This document shows positions 46,255 through 57,480 of a DNA stretch of 64,000 bases, piece after piece (position 1 is the first letter of the stretch; each line of letters opens with the position of its first letter). The stretch is from Biomphalaria glabrata (lineage: Eukaryota > Mollusca > Gastropoda > Planorbidae): the NCBI RefSeq assembly GCF_947242115.1, contig NC_074723.1, forward strand, positions 28,297,043-28,361,042, written 5' to 3'. Position numbers and translations under genes: made by a program. The notes beneath the pieces are model-generated. The model was not told the origin of the DNA. It saw only the letters and a program-made list of their open reading frames with translations, and searched no databases.

Positions 46255-46840
46255 ATACAGTGGCGTAGCTACCAATGTGAGGGTGGTGCTGGCCGCACAG
46301 GGCACCAAGTGGAGAGGGGCACCAAAATTCCCCCAGTGTGTATTAATTTCCTATTTCCCTGAGCTTTTCAGTAAAAACGACTAATTGTATGGACACGAAC
46401 AAACATAAACTACTGTATTTTAAGCATGAACTAACGATTTATAAACTTGTCATGTCGCTATTTTGTTTCATCTCCATGACTATTTCTTCCATACAATGTA
46501 AGCTATAGAACAGTTTGAATCTAATTTACTAAATTTATTTCGGACACACGGTACATGTTGTTACTACACTGATCAATGCTCTGTAATATAGAGAAGAAGA
46601 TAGTCTATTGGTTTAATCTAGATATTGAGTTTACAAATATATTTCTTAACTCTAGCTGTACAAAATTGTCTTAGTTTATTCATTTCTTTATGATTCTTTA
46701 TAGTTTAATTTTGGAAATAATTCTATTGTAATGTCAATATTTTTAAATAAGCTAACCTTTGTTTTCTACGAGTTTTTTTAAAACTAACTAGTTAATTATA
46801 ATACTGTAACGTAAACAAAATGATGAACAGTGCTCAAGAC
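46255..46840. other. Isolated hAT-like terminus and spacer
   Basis: cagtggcgtagctaccaatg at 46258 resembles the end of a hAT MITE, but no matching inverted end was found in the window. The rest is AT-rich. Confidence 0.35.
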
Positions 46841-46843
46841 TGA

Positions 46844-47913
46844 CTAGTCTTGCTTGCGCCTCAAAACCATTTTAAGATCAGACGGAGAAATCGGCATATC
46901 TGGTTCTGTCCGGTCTGGGTAGACTATAAGGGCCCCATACCCAGATCTATCGGGGTCCCTCATTATCGACCCATCGGTATAGCAGACAATGGCATCTGAT
47001 GGGTAGGACTTTAGTGTAGCTGATGCCAAGTTTTGGAGTATGGCAGGCGTTAATCGTCTCTTGGTGGCTCCCTCTTGCCCCATAAGGAACATGCTTATTT
47101 GTGGGGCCGGCATTCTCCTCCACTGAGGGCAAGTACTAATTCTTCTAATAGGAATTCTATCAGTGAAGAGCCCAGCTGATTTTGACAAATTGGCCGCAAT
47201 GTGGAGAAACGATCGCATTTTTATGCGGTTCCTCTCTCTCCACTGTTGCACTAAGATTGTGGTGGGTAGCCTAGAGTCGCCCCTTTTGTAGCGCTCGTAG
47301 GCCGTAAGTACCGCCCTCTCCCTTAAATGTAAAGGGGCCACGTTTGTTAAGATTTCAGCAGCGTTTGTTGGGCTTTTCCGAAAGGTGCCACAAATAAACC
47401 TTAGTGCCTGTGATTGTACTCGATTGAGTGATTCGAGGGCAGTTTTACTAGCATATACTTGAACTGTATAGTTGTACTCAATTTGTGATCTGACTGCCCC
47501 TAAGTACAATGTGCGTAGCATGTCAGCTTTGGCACCCCACTTTGTGCTGGCCAGCTTTCTTAGTAACGCTAACTTCTCAGAGGCTTTTCTTTCAACTTCC
47601 TGGACGTGCTGGAACATTGACAACTTTCTATCCAGGGTTACCCTTAGATATTTTGGCGTGTTTTCACGCTGGAGTCGCAGCCCACTGAGTTGAAGCTCGA
47701 ATGGAGCCTTAAGAATGTCGATCCCTAGGCTGAACAGGGACTAGGTCGTTTTGGCAACGTTTATCTGAATCTGTCATTTGTCGCAATACGAGATGGTTTG
47801 GAGGTCTGCTTGTAATGCCGCCTGTATTTGGTCGGCTTTCTTCCCGGTTGACCAGAGGACAATGTCATCCGCATAAAGCAGTTTCTTTGACCGCAGTGAG
47901 GTGCGTTTCTTAA
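46844..47913 (-). mobile_element. I/nimbus-like LINE, 3' part of ORF2 (RT end and RNase H)
   Basis: Minus-strand reading begins KKFKKRTSLRSKKLLYADDI VLWSTG (catalytic YADD) near 47905. It passes an internal stop around 47770 and another near 47740, and runs openly from 47623 as MSMFQHVQEVERKASEKLAL, then YLGAVRSQIEYN, then VQSQALRFICGTFRKSP. It reaches an RNase H start, AIVCYTDGSIMRDPDRSGYG, and ends at about 46850. It is truncated at both ends. The family is the same general type as 30655-33500; the two pieces do not overlap. Confidence 0.8.
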
Positions 47914-47999
47914 ATTTCTTAAGTCTAAAGAAGCATCGAGACAATTTCAAGTGACATCATTGCCAGAGTCCACCGACTATAGGCGAGCTGTTATTGGGT

Positions 48000-50040
48000 A
48001 TGAATTAACTGAACAATTAAAAGCAACATAGCAAGATGAGACGGTTATCATTGAATCCAGAAAAAAATGATGAGGCCGACATCCTGAATGATGAAAAAGA
48101 AGAAACCACTTCAATACCGCAGGTTCTAGAGACTAAAGGACAGTCACACAAGGATGTTTTTAGCACACTTCTCAAACATTCCTACTGAAGAAGCTGAACC
48201 ATCATATAGTGTCAACAATACAGAAAGCAGGATAATAAACTCTAGACTGATCGACATTGGAGATTGGCCTGATGTCATCACAGATAATATTCGCATACAC
48301 CTTGTCACTCAAGGTTCTGAAACAGTTCAGCGTATGGACAGTCAATTCAGAGAGGTGTATAGACATCAAGAATCAGCAAAAGGAAAGGCTAGAAAGCTTT
48401 CAAAGGCTAGTTTTTTCCGGCAAATGTCAAACGGCGAGAAAGTTCTTAGAAAGTGGATTCGCCAAAAAAAAAGAATCCTTATTTTGCTTCCCCTGCATAC
48501 TCTTCTCAACAAGATCAAGTACTAAATCTTCATTTAAATCCAAAGATGGATTCAATGAGTGGTGGAGGTTATCCCCGAAAATAGAAAAACATGAGACCAG
48601 CAGAGCTCAAATTCATCGACTAGATCTGAAGCAGGTGGATTATTAGTTGCTATTCAGTCTTTTAATTTTCTCACCTATCTTGGATTTTGGGCTCTGTATT
48701 AACTGAAATTAATGATGCGCAATTCTACTTTCGAAAACAAGGATTGTTTATTCGAGACTGTTCACTCAAACTAAAAACATTAGAGACATTTTAAAGTAGT
48801 AATCGAGAGGACATCGCTGAAGCCAGCATTACCTTACCGAAAGCGTTTGCTCAGATCTGAGAATCAGTACAGAACCTCAAAAACGTTTTGGCCATAAGAA
48901 AAAGATGCCTGGTGAGAAAAGTGACTACTCTGTACTTGCACACAAAGAAGAGATAGGAAGGGAAATTTATTCTACCTTGGACAGGATTGTTCAAGAAATA
49001 ATCACCCGATTCGAGCAACTTCATGATGTAGCAGATAGATATGAATTTTTGTCGCCTTCCCAGCTATTAAATCTGTCACAGTCTCAGTTGTCATTGCATG
49101 ATTTAAGGTTCACGTCATATTAAGAGTTTAAAAGACACGTGGAATTCCTGATGTAGAAAACAGGAAGTAGAATGAATAAAGTTGACTTTGAGTTCAGTCA
49201 AGTCAGTCAAGCGGTATACTCTGGACCAGGTGGCCAAGTAATATATTTTGGTCCGGGGTGGACAGTAGCGACTTAGAAAAGTCTAGTTGTAATTTTGAGT
49301 TAGAAAGTATCTTTTGGGTAGTTGATGCCAGTGGTCTTTTAGAGACATGTAATTGTATTCCTAGTATTATTCTGGATTATTCTGTACAGTGTTACCCGCT
49401 GAGATGCGGACGTGATTTGTAATCTACTCTGGAGAGTTTAACGTATTGGATACATTTGATACCGCTGTTATGCGGATAGGATTGTTTATTATTTCTTGAC
49501 TTGTAACACTAACAAAGAGTGCAGTATTATTATGTTGTAAAATAAACTTTATATTTGTCTGCTGAAACGGACTTAAGTCAGTTTGTAGTTTGTAGTATTT
49601 GTGTTTGTCACGTGTCAAGAGTACTCCAGGAAGCAAGAACCCAACATTCCACGACTTTCGCTTTCTTCAACATTACACCATTTAACCTTTTACAAAATCC
49701 TCAGGTCGAAATCAATCTCGATAGTACTCCTAGCGACATTGATAAAAACGAATTTCTGCTGGAGTGAAAGAGGCTTCAACAGTTTGTCACAGTTTCATCA
49801 GAAGCATCCGAACTTCCAAAACAAAGACCTGTTGAGCTCTTGAAATTTATAAAAAAAAATATCAGCTAGATGATTCAGTCCCGAATATCGTCATCATGAT
49901 TCGCATATTTTTGACTATTGCGGTAAGCGTCGCTACATGCGAGAGAAGTTTTTTCAAACATAAACTAATCAAGAATTACTTGCGATCAACGATGACAAAT
50001 TTACGACTCACTAATTTGGCCATTTTTTCCATTGAATAAG
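48000..50040 (+). mobile_element. hAT-family transposase relic (ZMYM/TTF type), interrupted
   Basis: Plus-strand pieces in order: RLIDIGDWPDVITDNIRIHL VTQG (48252-48330), then a TTF-type zinc-finger segment KESLFCFPCILFSTRS..GFNEWWRLSPKIEKHE (48465-48600), then FEQLHDVADRYEFLSPSQLL near 49010-49070. The C-terminal dimerisation region follows at 49880-50036 (LTIAVSVATCERSFFKHKLI KNYLRST..LRLTNLAIFSIE). This is the order of ZMYM1-like hAT transposases. It has frameshifts and stops and is missing most of the RNase-H-like core, so it is dead. About 0.5 kb of unrelated sequence sits between 49130 and 49700. Confidence 0.8.
49140..49620. other. Insertion within the hAT relic, possibly a solo LTR
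   Basis: This stretch does not translate to transposase. It contains two related words (acccgctgagatgcggacgt and accgctgttatgcggatagg), an aataaa-type signal at about 49540, and TG...CA-like edges. It could be a solitary LTR or another short insertion. No internal retroelement genes were seen. Confidence 0.25.
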
Positions 50041-50069
50041 AGCTGGTGGAAAAAATTTCGATAAAATTT

Positions 50070-50312
50070 TTATTTTGTGGTCTATAGGGCAGATGATGTA
50101 AAGATTATTTGTTTCTGTGGCCTACGATTAACGAGGGTGTCATGTGGCCAGCACACCGACCAACCGCCTTTACTTTTCCTCAACTTATGTCATGTTACCA
50201 TTAGAGCTGGGTGGACTCAGAGGTGCTCAAAGATCCTGAAATTGAAAATCACCAGGGACCCGAAACACCCAGTTCGGAAGGCAAGTGCTTTACCGATCAG
50301 CCACCGCGCCTC
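50070..50312 (-). repeat. tRNA-derived SINE, family A
   Basis: Minus orientation. Head gcgcggtggctgatcggtaa agc; the central B box is damaged (gggtcc). Body as in the other copies. It directly follows the hAT relic. Confidence 0.85.
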
Positions 50313-50374
50313 CATATGTATGTGTATTTATGCTTTAATATATGTATGTATGTATGTTGGTATGTATATAAGTG

Positions 50375-51035
50375 TCTCTGTATAATAATAACAATCTTTA
50401 TTATCCATATGGAAATTTGTCTTACAATGTGTGCAATACACCAAACAAAACATGATAACTCTAGAAAACCAAAATATACATTCACACCAGAATCACTCAG
50501 AATTTACATGTGAAAAGTTTATATTAGATCGTTAAATTTTATTTAGTGATTTGATTATCAGAGGGTCTAAAGAGTTGTTATGTCTGTTTGTCTTTGCTAT
50601 CGGTGTCTTGTATCTCTTTTGTGATGATAAAAACACGAAATCCTGACCCAGAGGGGGATTTTTTATTTATTTTTAGAACCTTTATAGCTCTCTAAGAATG
50701 TTTTTATCAAACTGCTGCCCAAATGGGTTTTTTTTTGTTTTTTTTTTTGCCAATGATTTTACCAGCAGCATTTAGGATTCTATGAAGTTTATTTTTATTT
50801 CTAATGTTCAGATTGCCATACCAGGCAGTGATATTAAAACTCAAAGTGTTGCAGATGTGAGCGTGATAAAACAGCCAATGCCTTTGTGCTAACATTAATT
50901 GAGAACATTTTTTTTAATTAAAGGTAATCTTTGCTACCTTTTTTCTGATATAATTAGTATTTGCAGTAAAATTTAATTTATTGTTTAAGATAGTACTAAG
51001 GTATTTAAAACATGCATGTTTATATAAATGAAGGC
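50375..51035 (-). mobile_element. Rex/CR1-like LINE, 3' fragment
   Basis: Minus-strand pieces KYLSTILNNKLNFTANTNYI RKK, then LMLAQRHWLFYHAHI, then FNITAWYGNLNIRNKNKLHR ILNAAGKIIGK are the RT thumb region of Rex/CR1-type LINEs. A decayed C-terminus and an untranslated tail follow, ending in gataataaagattgttatta on that strand. Confidence 0.72.
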
Positions 51036-51107
51036 CTGACCTTTGGATATGTATGGCTTTGTTCCAATGAATAATGCAGCTCATATCACTTATGACGTAG
51101 AAAGATT

Positions 51108-51356
51108 CGTTTGTTCAGCTCTTGCAGCTAAGAGTCAGAAAACCCGAGCTCTTGCAGCTAAGAGTCAGAAAATCCGAGCTCTTGCAGCTAAGAGTCAGAA
51201 AACCCGAGCTCTTGCAGCTAAGAGTCAGAGAAACCCCGAGCTCTTGCAGCTAAGAGTCAGAAAACCCGAGCTCTTGCAGCTAAGAGTCAGAGAAACCCCG
51301 AGCTCTTGCAGCTAAGAGTCAGAAAACCCGAGCTCTTGCAGCTAAGAGTCAGAGAA
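51108..51356. repeat. 30-bp minisatellite, about 8 copies
   Basis: The unit agctcttgcagctaagagtc agaaaacccg alternates with a 32-bp agagaaaccccg variant. agctcttgcagctaagag is itself a near-palindrome. The open frame (ALAAKSQKTR) is an artefact of the 30-bp period. Confidence 0.95.
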
Positions 51357-51359
51357 ACT

Positions 51360-52355
51360 CCAACCGTTGACGTAGTTCCTGTATGTAATTAAAACTTCCC
51401 TGGTTTCTTTGTGTTTTCACGTTGCAAGTCTAGAGATAACGTGAAAGTCAATTCAAATGATTGATTTTTAAATGAGGACATTGTATCGATGGTATTTGGT
51501 TGAGACACTGAGCATGCATATTTCCTGAGATGTCAATCAATGATTCACTAAGACACTAATGACTCTTTTGTATGATTCAGGCATTCAATTCATTAAAGCA
51601 TTCAAGAAAAAAAAACTTTCTTTAGAAGAGTATTGAGAGGAAAAAGGATGTAAGTTTGAAATCCTCTCTTCAAGATAAAACTAAAGCAAACAATAGTCAC
51701 CAAATTTTATGAGATCTTTGGTATGTAGTTATTGTCATTTCTAAAGTAAAAACAGGCAAAAATTTTAAAAAAAATTTTTCTTAAAAACAAAGCTGATATT
51801 GAGTGAAGGAGAGCACCGTTTAACCTCAAAACCCGATGGGGGGGGGGGGGGGAGGAGTTAACTCAAATCCTCTCTTGGCCCTCTGTGGTTATCCTTACCC
51901 CTTTAATAAAAAAATTTCGAACAATTTCGTTACCTATTTCTGTGCTCCATTACTAAAGTTAAGTAAACAGCAGATTTGTTTTTTAACCTACATTGTTTTA
52001 AAATTTTGTTTTTAGTTTTAAATACCGAAAGTAGTGCTTAGCGCTGAAAAGCAAAAAGTTTTGATAATGTATTGTTTTTTAAAAAAATTAACCCAAAAAA
52101 AGTTCGCTTTCAGAAGATAAAAAGTAAAAGTTGAACAAATCATCAAATTGAATCTCCAATGTTTTCCAGTTTTTTTAGATCTAAAAGTGATAGAAAGAAA
52201 GATGGAGGGTCGTTAGAAAAAGTATTAATTTTGAGCATGTCGGTGACACATGAACCCCAGTGAGTGTTTTTTGAGTGTAGCATATGGCAAAGCAATTTGT
52301 TCACCCACATGTTACGCACCCAACATGAAAACAAATAAACATGAACTTGTCGCCA
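51360..52355. other. Upstream region of the CREP-like gene
   Basis: No gene seen. A segment at 51775-51835 (aaaaacaaagctgatattga gtgaagg) recurs at 24075 and, diverged, at 56320, so it belongs to an extended form of family R. A G-run lies at 51838-51852. Confidence 0.4.
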
Positions 52356-52358
52356 GTC

Positions 52359-52366
52359 TATAAAAG
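52359..52366 (+). promoter_or_regulatory. TATA box of the CREP-like gene
   Basis: tataaaag lies 80 bases before the start codon at 52439, a position that would give a 5' leader of about 50 bases. It is the only strong TATA word immediately upstream. Confidence 0.55.
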
Positions 52367-52438
52367 TCACTTCAGTTAGTTTGTCTTGACCATTATCGTA
52401 CACTTTTGTTTTCTTGATCTGAAACTGAAATCAGCACT

Positions 52439-54204
52439 ATGATAACGATTCCTTGTGTTTTCCTGTGTGTATTGTATGTGGCTGTGTCGTGGGCAGGTAA
52501 GAAATCTTATACACAAGGCATCTATATAGGCAAGGCCAGATTTACGACATTACATTCTTTGAGGCGTCCTCCATTTTAAAAAATATTTATCATTCTAAAC
52601 AAAATATACGATTAAAACATACGAAAATAATGGAAAGGAAGTACAATTAGTAATGATTCTATTTATTTTAAATCAATTAGGCAATGACGAAGGCCGAAGT
52701 TAAAAGTTTCAAACTCTCATACTCTATCACGTATTACATACATGAGCTGCAGTTTGAAACTACTTCACGTGAGCAGCGATTTGCGAGACTGGGAGGGAAC
52801 TTTTGCATGTCTAAAACTTACTCCTGTTCAGTGACCTTCAACGTCATCTATCCTTTAGTCTGTTAACCGTTGTGGCGCCACACAACATTTATTTATCTTT
52901 CTCAATCACTCTATTTCTTTCGCCTTAGATAAAACTTCGTTCATTTGCCATAACATTAAAAGTAGTTTTTAGGATTGGTAGCCATTAACCTTGTCGTCCC
53001 CTTAAAAAAGTTGTTGCCTTTTAAGGTTGGCTAAGAAAAAAACCAAAGCGCATTGAGAAAGTAAAAGCATGAAATTTCGCTTAACAAAAACAATTAATAG
53101 AAATATTTCTTATCGAACAGATTTATTCTTGTTAGTATAGATCTATTACAAATGTACATGACCGTTCCAAATTTAATTGATACAATTACACTTTTTTCAA
53201 ATTTTTCTTGTTTTAATTTTTCTTTTATAGCTACTATCGATATCAAGCCCAATGTTATCACAGTTCCTGTAACAAGAAATCTGGAGATCGTCTGCTCATT
53301 GAAACGTGTGAATACGCCAGAGTTGTCAGCCCTGTTTTCCTTGACCTTGTTGCACTCCAACGCTATGGACGAACCAAAGTTCACTTCCCTAGCGTCCGTC
53401 AACACGTTGGATAACAAAATCAGCACATTCTCGTTGGACGAATCAGCCACTGTGGCTGGACTCATCAACAACAGCGGAGAGTCTTTTCTTCGACTCACAT
53501 GGAAAAATCCAATGTCTGAGAAATCTGGCCTCTATAGATGCAGCTTTAATGGCGTCGGTGTCTTGGGGAATCCACTGACTTTAACCAGCACAGGAGCAGT
53601 TGTTGTCTCAGTAACTGACTATGACAGTCTTACCGACAAAATGAAAGCTTTTGAAAATTCGTCGAAGGAGTTAAAGGCTAAATTTGACATTTTGAGTGAC
53701 TATACCAATAATTTGCATATTAATTATAATTCGCTGATTTCCAGATTGTCGCGATCTAGAGACGCGGCATTCTATTCTACTTCAAGTTTTAATGGCAGTC
53801 GATATTACCTACCTAGAGACTTAGACGTCTTGCAGGTCACGTGGGCGCAAGCTACATGTGAATTGTATGGCGGACACCTGGCAGAAATTGACTCCAATGA
53901 AGAGTTCCACTTCGTTCGTAACTTCTTGGTCAGTAAAAATTTATTCGACGTGGTGGTCACAGGGGCGAATGACGAGGAGAAAGAAGGAACTTGGATTTAC
54001 AATCGTAACAAGGCCCCACTCAAGGTTTTTAACTGGGCGACTACCGAGCCAAACAGTGGTCGTATCGCTAACTGTCAATGCTTTTGGAAAGGGGGCAACT
54101 GGTACATGGCGGACGCTCGTTGTGTCTATTTTAACAACAAACCAAACGATGGCTATGTGTACAGCTATCTGTGTGAAATGCCAGAGTCTAGTACAGACGT
54201 GTAA
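52439..54204 (+). CDS. CREP-like secreted immunoglobulin + C-type lectin protein
   Basis: Exon 1 (52439-52496, donor CAG|GTAAGA) encodes the signal peptide MITIPCVFLCVLYVAVSWA. Exon 2 (53231-54204, acceptor ttttatag) joins in phase 1, giving 343 residues. Residues 20-140 are one immunoglobulin-type domain with Cys41 and Cys123 in the typical SGLYRC context. About 145-200 is a helical linker (LTDKMKAFENSSKELKAKFD). About 205-338 is a C-type lectin domain (WAQATCELYGGHLAEIDSNE, TGANDEEKEGTWIY, EPN motif, NWYMADARC, YLCEM). This is the architecture of C-type-lectin-related FREP relatives (CREPs) of pulmonate snails, secreted haemolymph proteins linked to defence. EPN suggests mannose-type binding, but the partner WND motif is replaced by WYMAD, so calcium/sugar binding is uncertain. 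A poly(A) signal follows. Confidence 0.88.
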
Positions 54205-54411
54205 ATTTGTTGCACAATCATTTCGAGTTGAGTTGCCAAGTTAAACAAAAATGTAACATTTTTAATTAAACAACATGGCAACTAAATGTGAACAGTTTTA
54301 AAGTATTTCATACCGGGTTATAAAGGAAAATGATGATGATGATAATGTGAAGAATCATGTATGTACTTTAAAAAATAAGAAAGAAGTAAAATATAAAAGA
54401 TGCTTACAAAA

Positions 54412-54417
54412 AATAAA
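54412..54417 (+). terminator. Polyadenylation signal of the CREP-like gene
   Basis: aataaa, 208 bases past the stop, followed by gtttattttg, a GT-rich stretch that suits a cleavage site. Confidence 0.55.
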
Positions 54418-54419
54418 GT

Positions 54420-57150
54420 TTATTTTGAGCGAAATTGCATCAATTATTTTGAATAAATTATTTAATCAATGTTAAATGACGCAAGATGTATCCATAAACT
54501 TGCAATTTCCATCTTCTACACTAAAGAGTTCAATAATCTACTAGATATGTATGCGTGCGTTAATTGAGCTGTGCTGTAACGTCTAAAAAATTAATTTACT
54601 TTGAAGGGAGGTAATATTAATAATCGTGTTTAAACATTTTTAGAGTTTTTATGCTTTGACTCCCTTCTGCAATAGCAAAAGCCTATATGGAACCAAATTA
54701 ATTGACTACTATAAGTTTGTTTTCGAGTCCAAAGATTAATGAAGAATAAAGTATTTCCCTTGGCTACGCAACTGACTACTATATAATTAACTAATGGGTC
54801 TTAAAAAATAACATGAGAAAGACAGATGGAGTGAGTTGATATTTATTATAGACGCTGTAAAAATGCCAACATAGATTTATGTGATTATTTCTATTTATTT
54901 ATTATTGTTGTTTTTCAATATTGTTAATTACTACCCCCCCCCCCCCACAGTTCAACATGAATATCGAAATAGAAGTTTGAAGCAAAAGTTTAATGCCAGT
55001 GCACATGCTGTACATTGACATTTAAATAATAACTATTCTTAGAAAGCATATACTAACTCACGCTGTCTGTCTGGTAAAAAATTTGAACACGTTATTTCTC
55101 CCATTCTCAGATCAAAGTGAAACTTAACACTTAGTTATTTATTGTAAGGAGTAATCAATTCACAAATTTAACCAATTACTGGTAATTAATTATTTGGTTT
55201 AATATCAGCAAAGGGAAATAAATACTACTTATTGAGAGATGGGACTATATGTGTGGAGTTATTACCCTTTTAACGTTTTTTACACTTTTTTTCTTCCACT
55301 TTGAATTCTGGGATCAAGTTGAAATTTTGCTTAACTATCCATAGTCAATGACTAATACATGAATCAATATAAACATGTACCAAATAGTTGATCAATTAGT
55401 CTTTATTATTTGGGTAGAGGCCCTAAAAATCCCAAAATTCTAAATCCCAGTCTTCACTGAGATTCGAACCCAGGACATCAGGAAACCAAGAGGTTAAGCA
55501 CTCAGTCACCTCCCCCCCCCCCCCACCCTGATGCTTCTGATAAGAAATCCTAATTGAGCTTCAAAATTAACATTTGGTTTTTTTATCCGTAGTACTTAAG
55601 CATAGCTTCTAATTTTTTAGGCTGTGATGTAAATTTAATTTTTACCAACGAAGGTAACGTCAATAGTTGTTTTCAAGATAATCTTACATTTATATCCTTT
55701 TGGCAGGCCTTTCGGCATTTCTTGTTCGTCATCGATGATGGGTGCATCAAAAGTGTTATATTGGCAAGTGAAATGTCCAAAGAAAATACAAAACTTTTAG
55801 GCCTACGTTTTGTCCCTAGTCTGTTGGAGTGTCTCTTCTGTTGCGATATTATTTTGAACGGATCCTTTGTTGTTACCTAACAAAACTTTGAAATGAACAA
55901 AGCACACAACAAATCACAGGAAAGCCATTCTGAGTACTTTATTTACTAAATGCACTAAAAATAATTCCACAAATCTAAACCATAAACAGAATCATAAAAT
56001 TATCTTTCTTAAGCCAAAATATTAATAAGAATTAAATAGAGGTAAATAAAATGAACTACTTTTCGTTTTTGAAAACTAAACCTTTAAATGTTGTTACGCT
56101 ATGCCAGAATGAACGTATGCAGTTATATAAACTTTACTCCATTTTTACTTAGAATGCTGACAAATATTTATATATGTGTATAATCGTATGTAGAATAGTC
56201 TGGTCTAGATTTATCTTAACTAGTTTAGTTTATTTAGACCTTGTAGGGGTCAAAGATTTATGGTACATGCTAATTAACATTCATAGTAAAAACAAGCAAA
56301 GTAAAAATACTTTATAAAAAAAAACAACAGATCATATTTTTGAGTGAAGGGAGAGCACGTTAAATCGCTGCCAATCTATCAACATTGTATTGTATATCTC
56401 CCCTTGTTCTTAAAAAAAAAAAAAACACAAGTAATTAAGAAATTAATTGTTGTTGATTTTTTTTTTTTTTTGGATTGATTCATGTTTTCATTCAATGAAT
56501 AATTGTACACAGTTTCTACTTGATCCTAGAATGAGAAGGCAGAAATAAAAGTGTACAAGAATCCACCCAAAGATACATGGAGTTAATATCAGCTTTGTGA
56601 AAAAAAAGGCAGTCCTTGTACATTTGAGTTGGGGGAGGTTTTATCTCATCAAATGTTTGGATTATACTTAAAATTATAATTTAAAAAATAATATATATAT
56701 AAAGAGATTTAGTATTAGCTGCTAAACTTGGTCTGAACACGTGACTCTAATGTACAGAGTAACTTGTAGTATCAGTTCTAACACATCTCCAGACATAATT
56801 TTTATGAACCTTTTCATGAGACAAGCAATCAAAACAAATGTGATGTAAAAATGATACCTGAATCTAAGTGTCAATGATCACATGCACAACAAGAAAATAG
56901 CAAGGTTTAACATTTAAAAGTTTATGAACATGTTCTATTACAAATATCATACACAAAAGTGTATTTAAGTTGTATTTTTTTATACAAGCCCAATGCCAAT
57001 AGAAAGTATTTTAATTGTTATTTATATCACAGTAATATAACTTATGATTGTTTATACCCTTAAGTACTTTGATATCTAGCTTAGCTTATCTTTTCATTTC
57101 CCTTCAAGTGACATTGATTGTTGTGAAAGAAATAAGATGCAGAGAAAATC
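54420..57150. other. Intergenic region between CREP-like and P450 genes
   Basis: No gene seen. Family R copies lie at 55050-55215 and 55270-55410 (plus) and 56270-56605 (minus, extended form). A decayed family A SINE is at 55418-55522 (minus; gattcgaacccaggac and cttaacc). C-runs occur at 54934-54948 and 55511-55524. Confidence 0.5.
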
Positions 57151-57154
57151 CAGA

Positions 57155-57332
57155 GATCATACAATTAGCTCAGTGGTAACCAGAAATCATGCATTAAGCT
57201 CAGTGGTAACCAGAAATCATGCATTAAGCTCAGGGGTAACCAGAGATCATGCATGAAGCTCAGGGGTAACCAGAAATCATGCATTAAGCTCAGTGATAAC
57301 CAAAGATCATGCATTAAGCTCAGTGGTAAGCT
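57155..57332. repeat. 30-bp minisatellite, 6 copies
   Basis: The unit cagaaatcatgcattaagct cagtggtaac is repeated with small changes (agagatc, caggggt). It ends about 150 bp from the P450 stop codon. Confidence 0.93.
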
Positions 57333-57480
57333 TGGATTCTATTTTTAGACAAGCTAAAACACCATTATAAAAACAAATGAATTATGGGACATAGTCAATG
57401 AGTTAAAATATTCAAAAGTATACATTTACACATTGCAAGGTAGATGTATTTCAAACTATACAATCTTTTCTTGAGAATCT

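Noticed and set aside
46258-46340. Complete hAT MITE starting cagtggcgtagct
   Set aside because: No matching inverted end or target duplication was found in the window.
51043-51315. Open frame of ALAAKSQKTR repeats
   Set aside because: It arises from the 30-bp minisatellite.
53152-53230. Start of the CREP-like protein at 53152
   Set aside because: The stretch is AT-rich intron ending in a good acceptor at 53229-53230, and exon 1 at 52439 supplies a proper signal peptide in phase.
53094-53498. 134-codon minus-strand frame
   Set aside because: It is antisense to the CREP-like exon 2, which has clear domain content on the plus strand.
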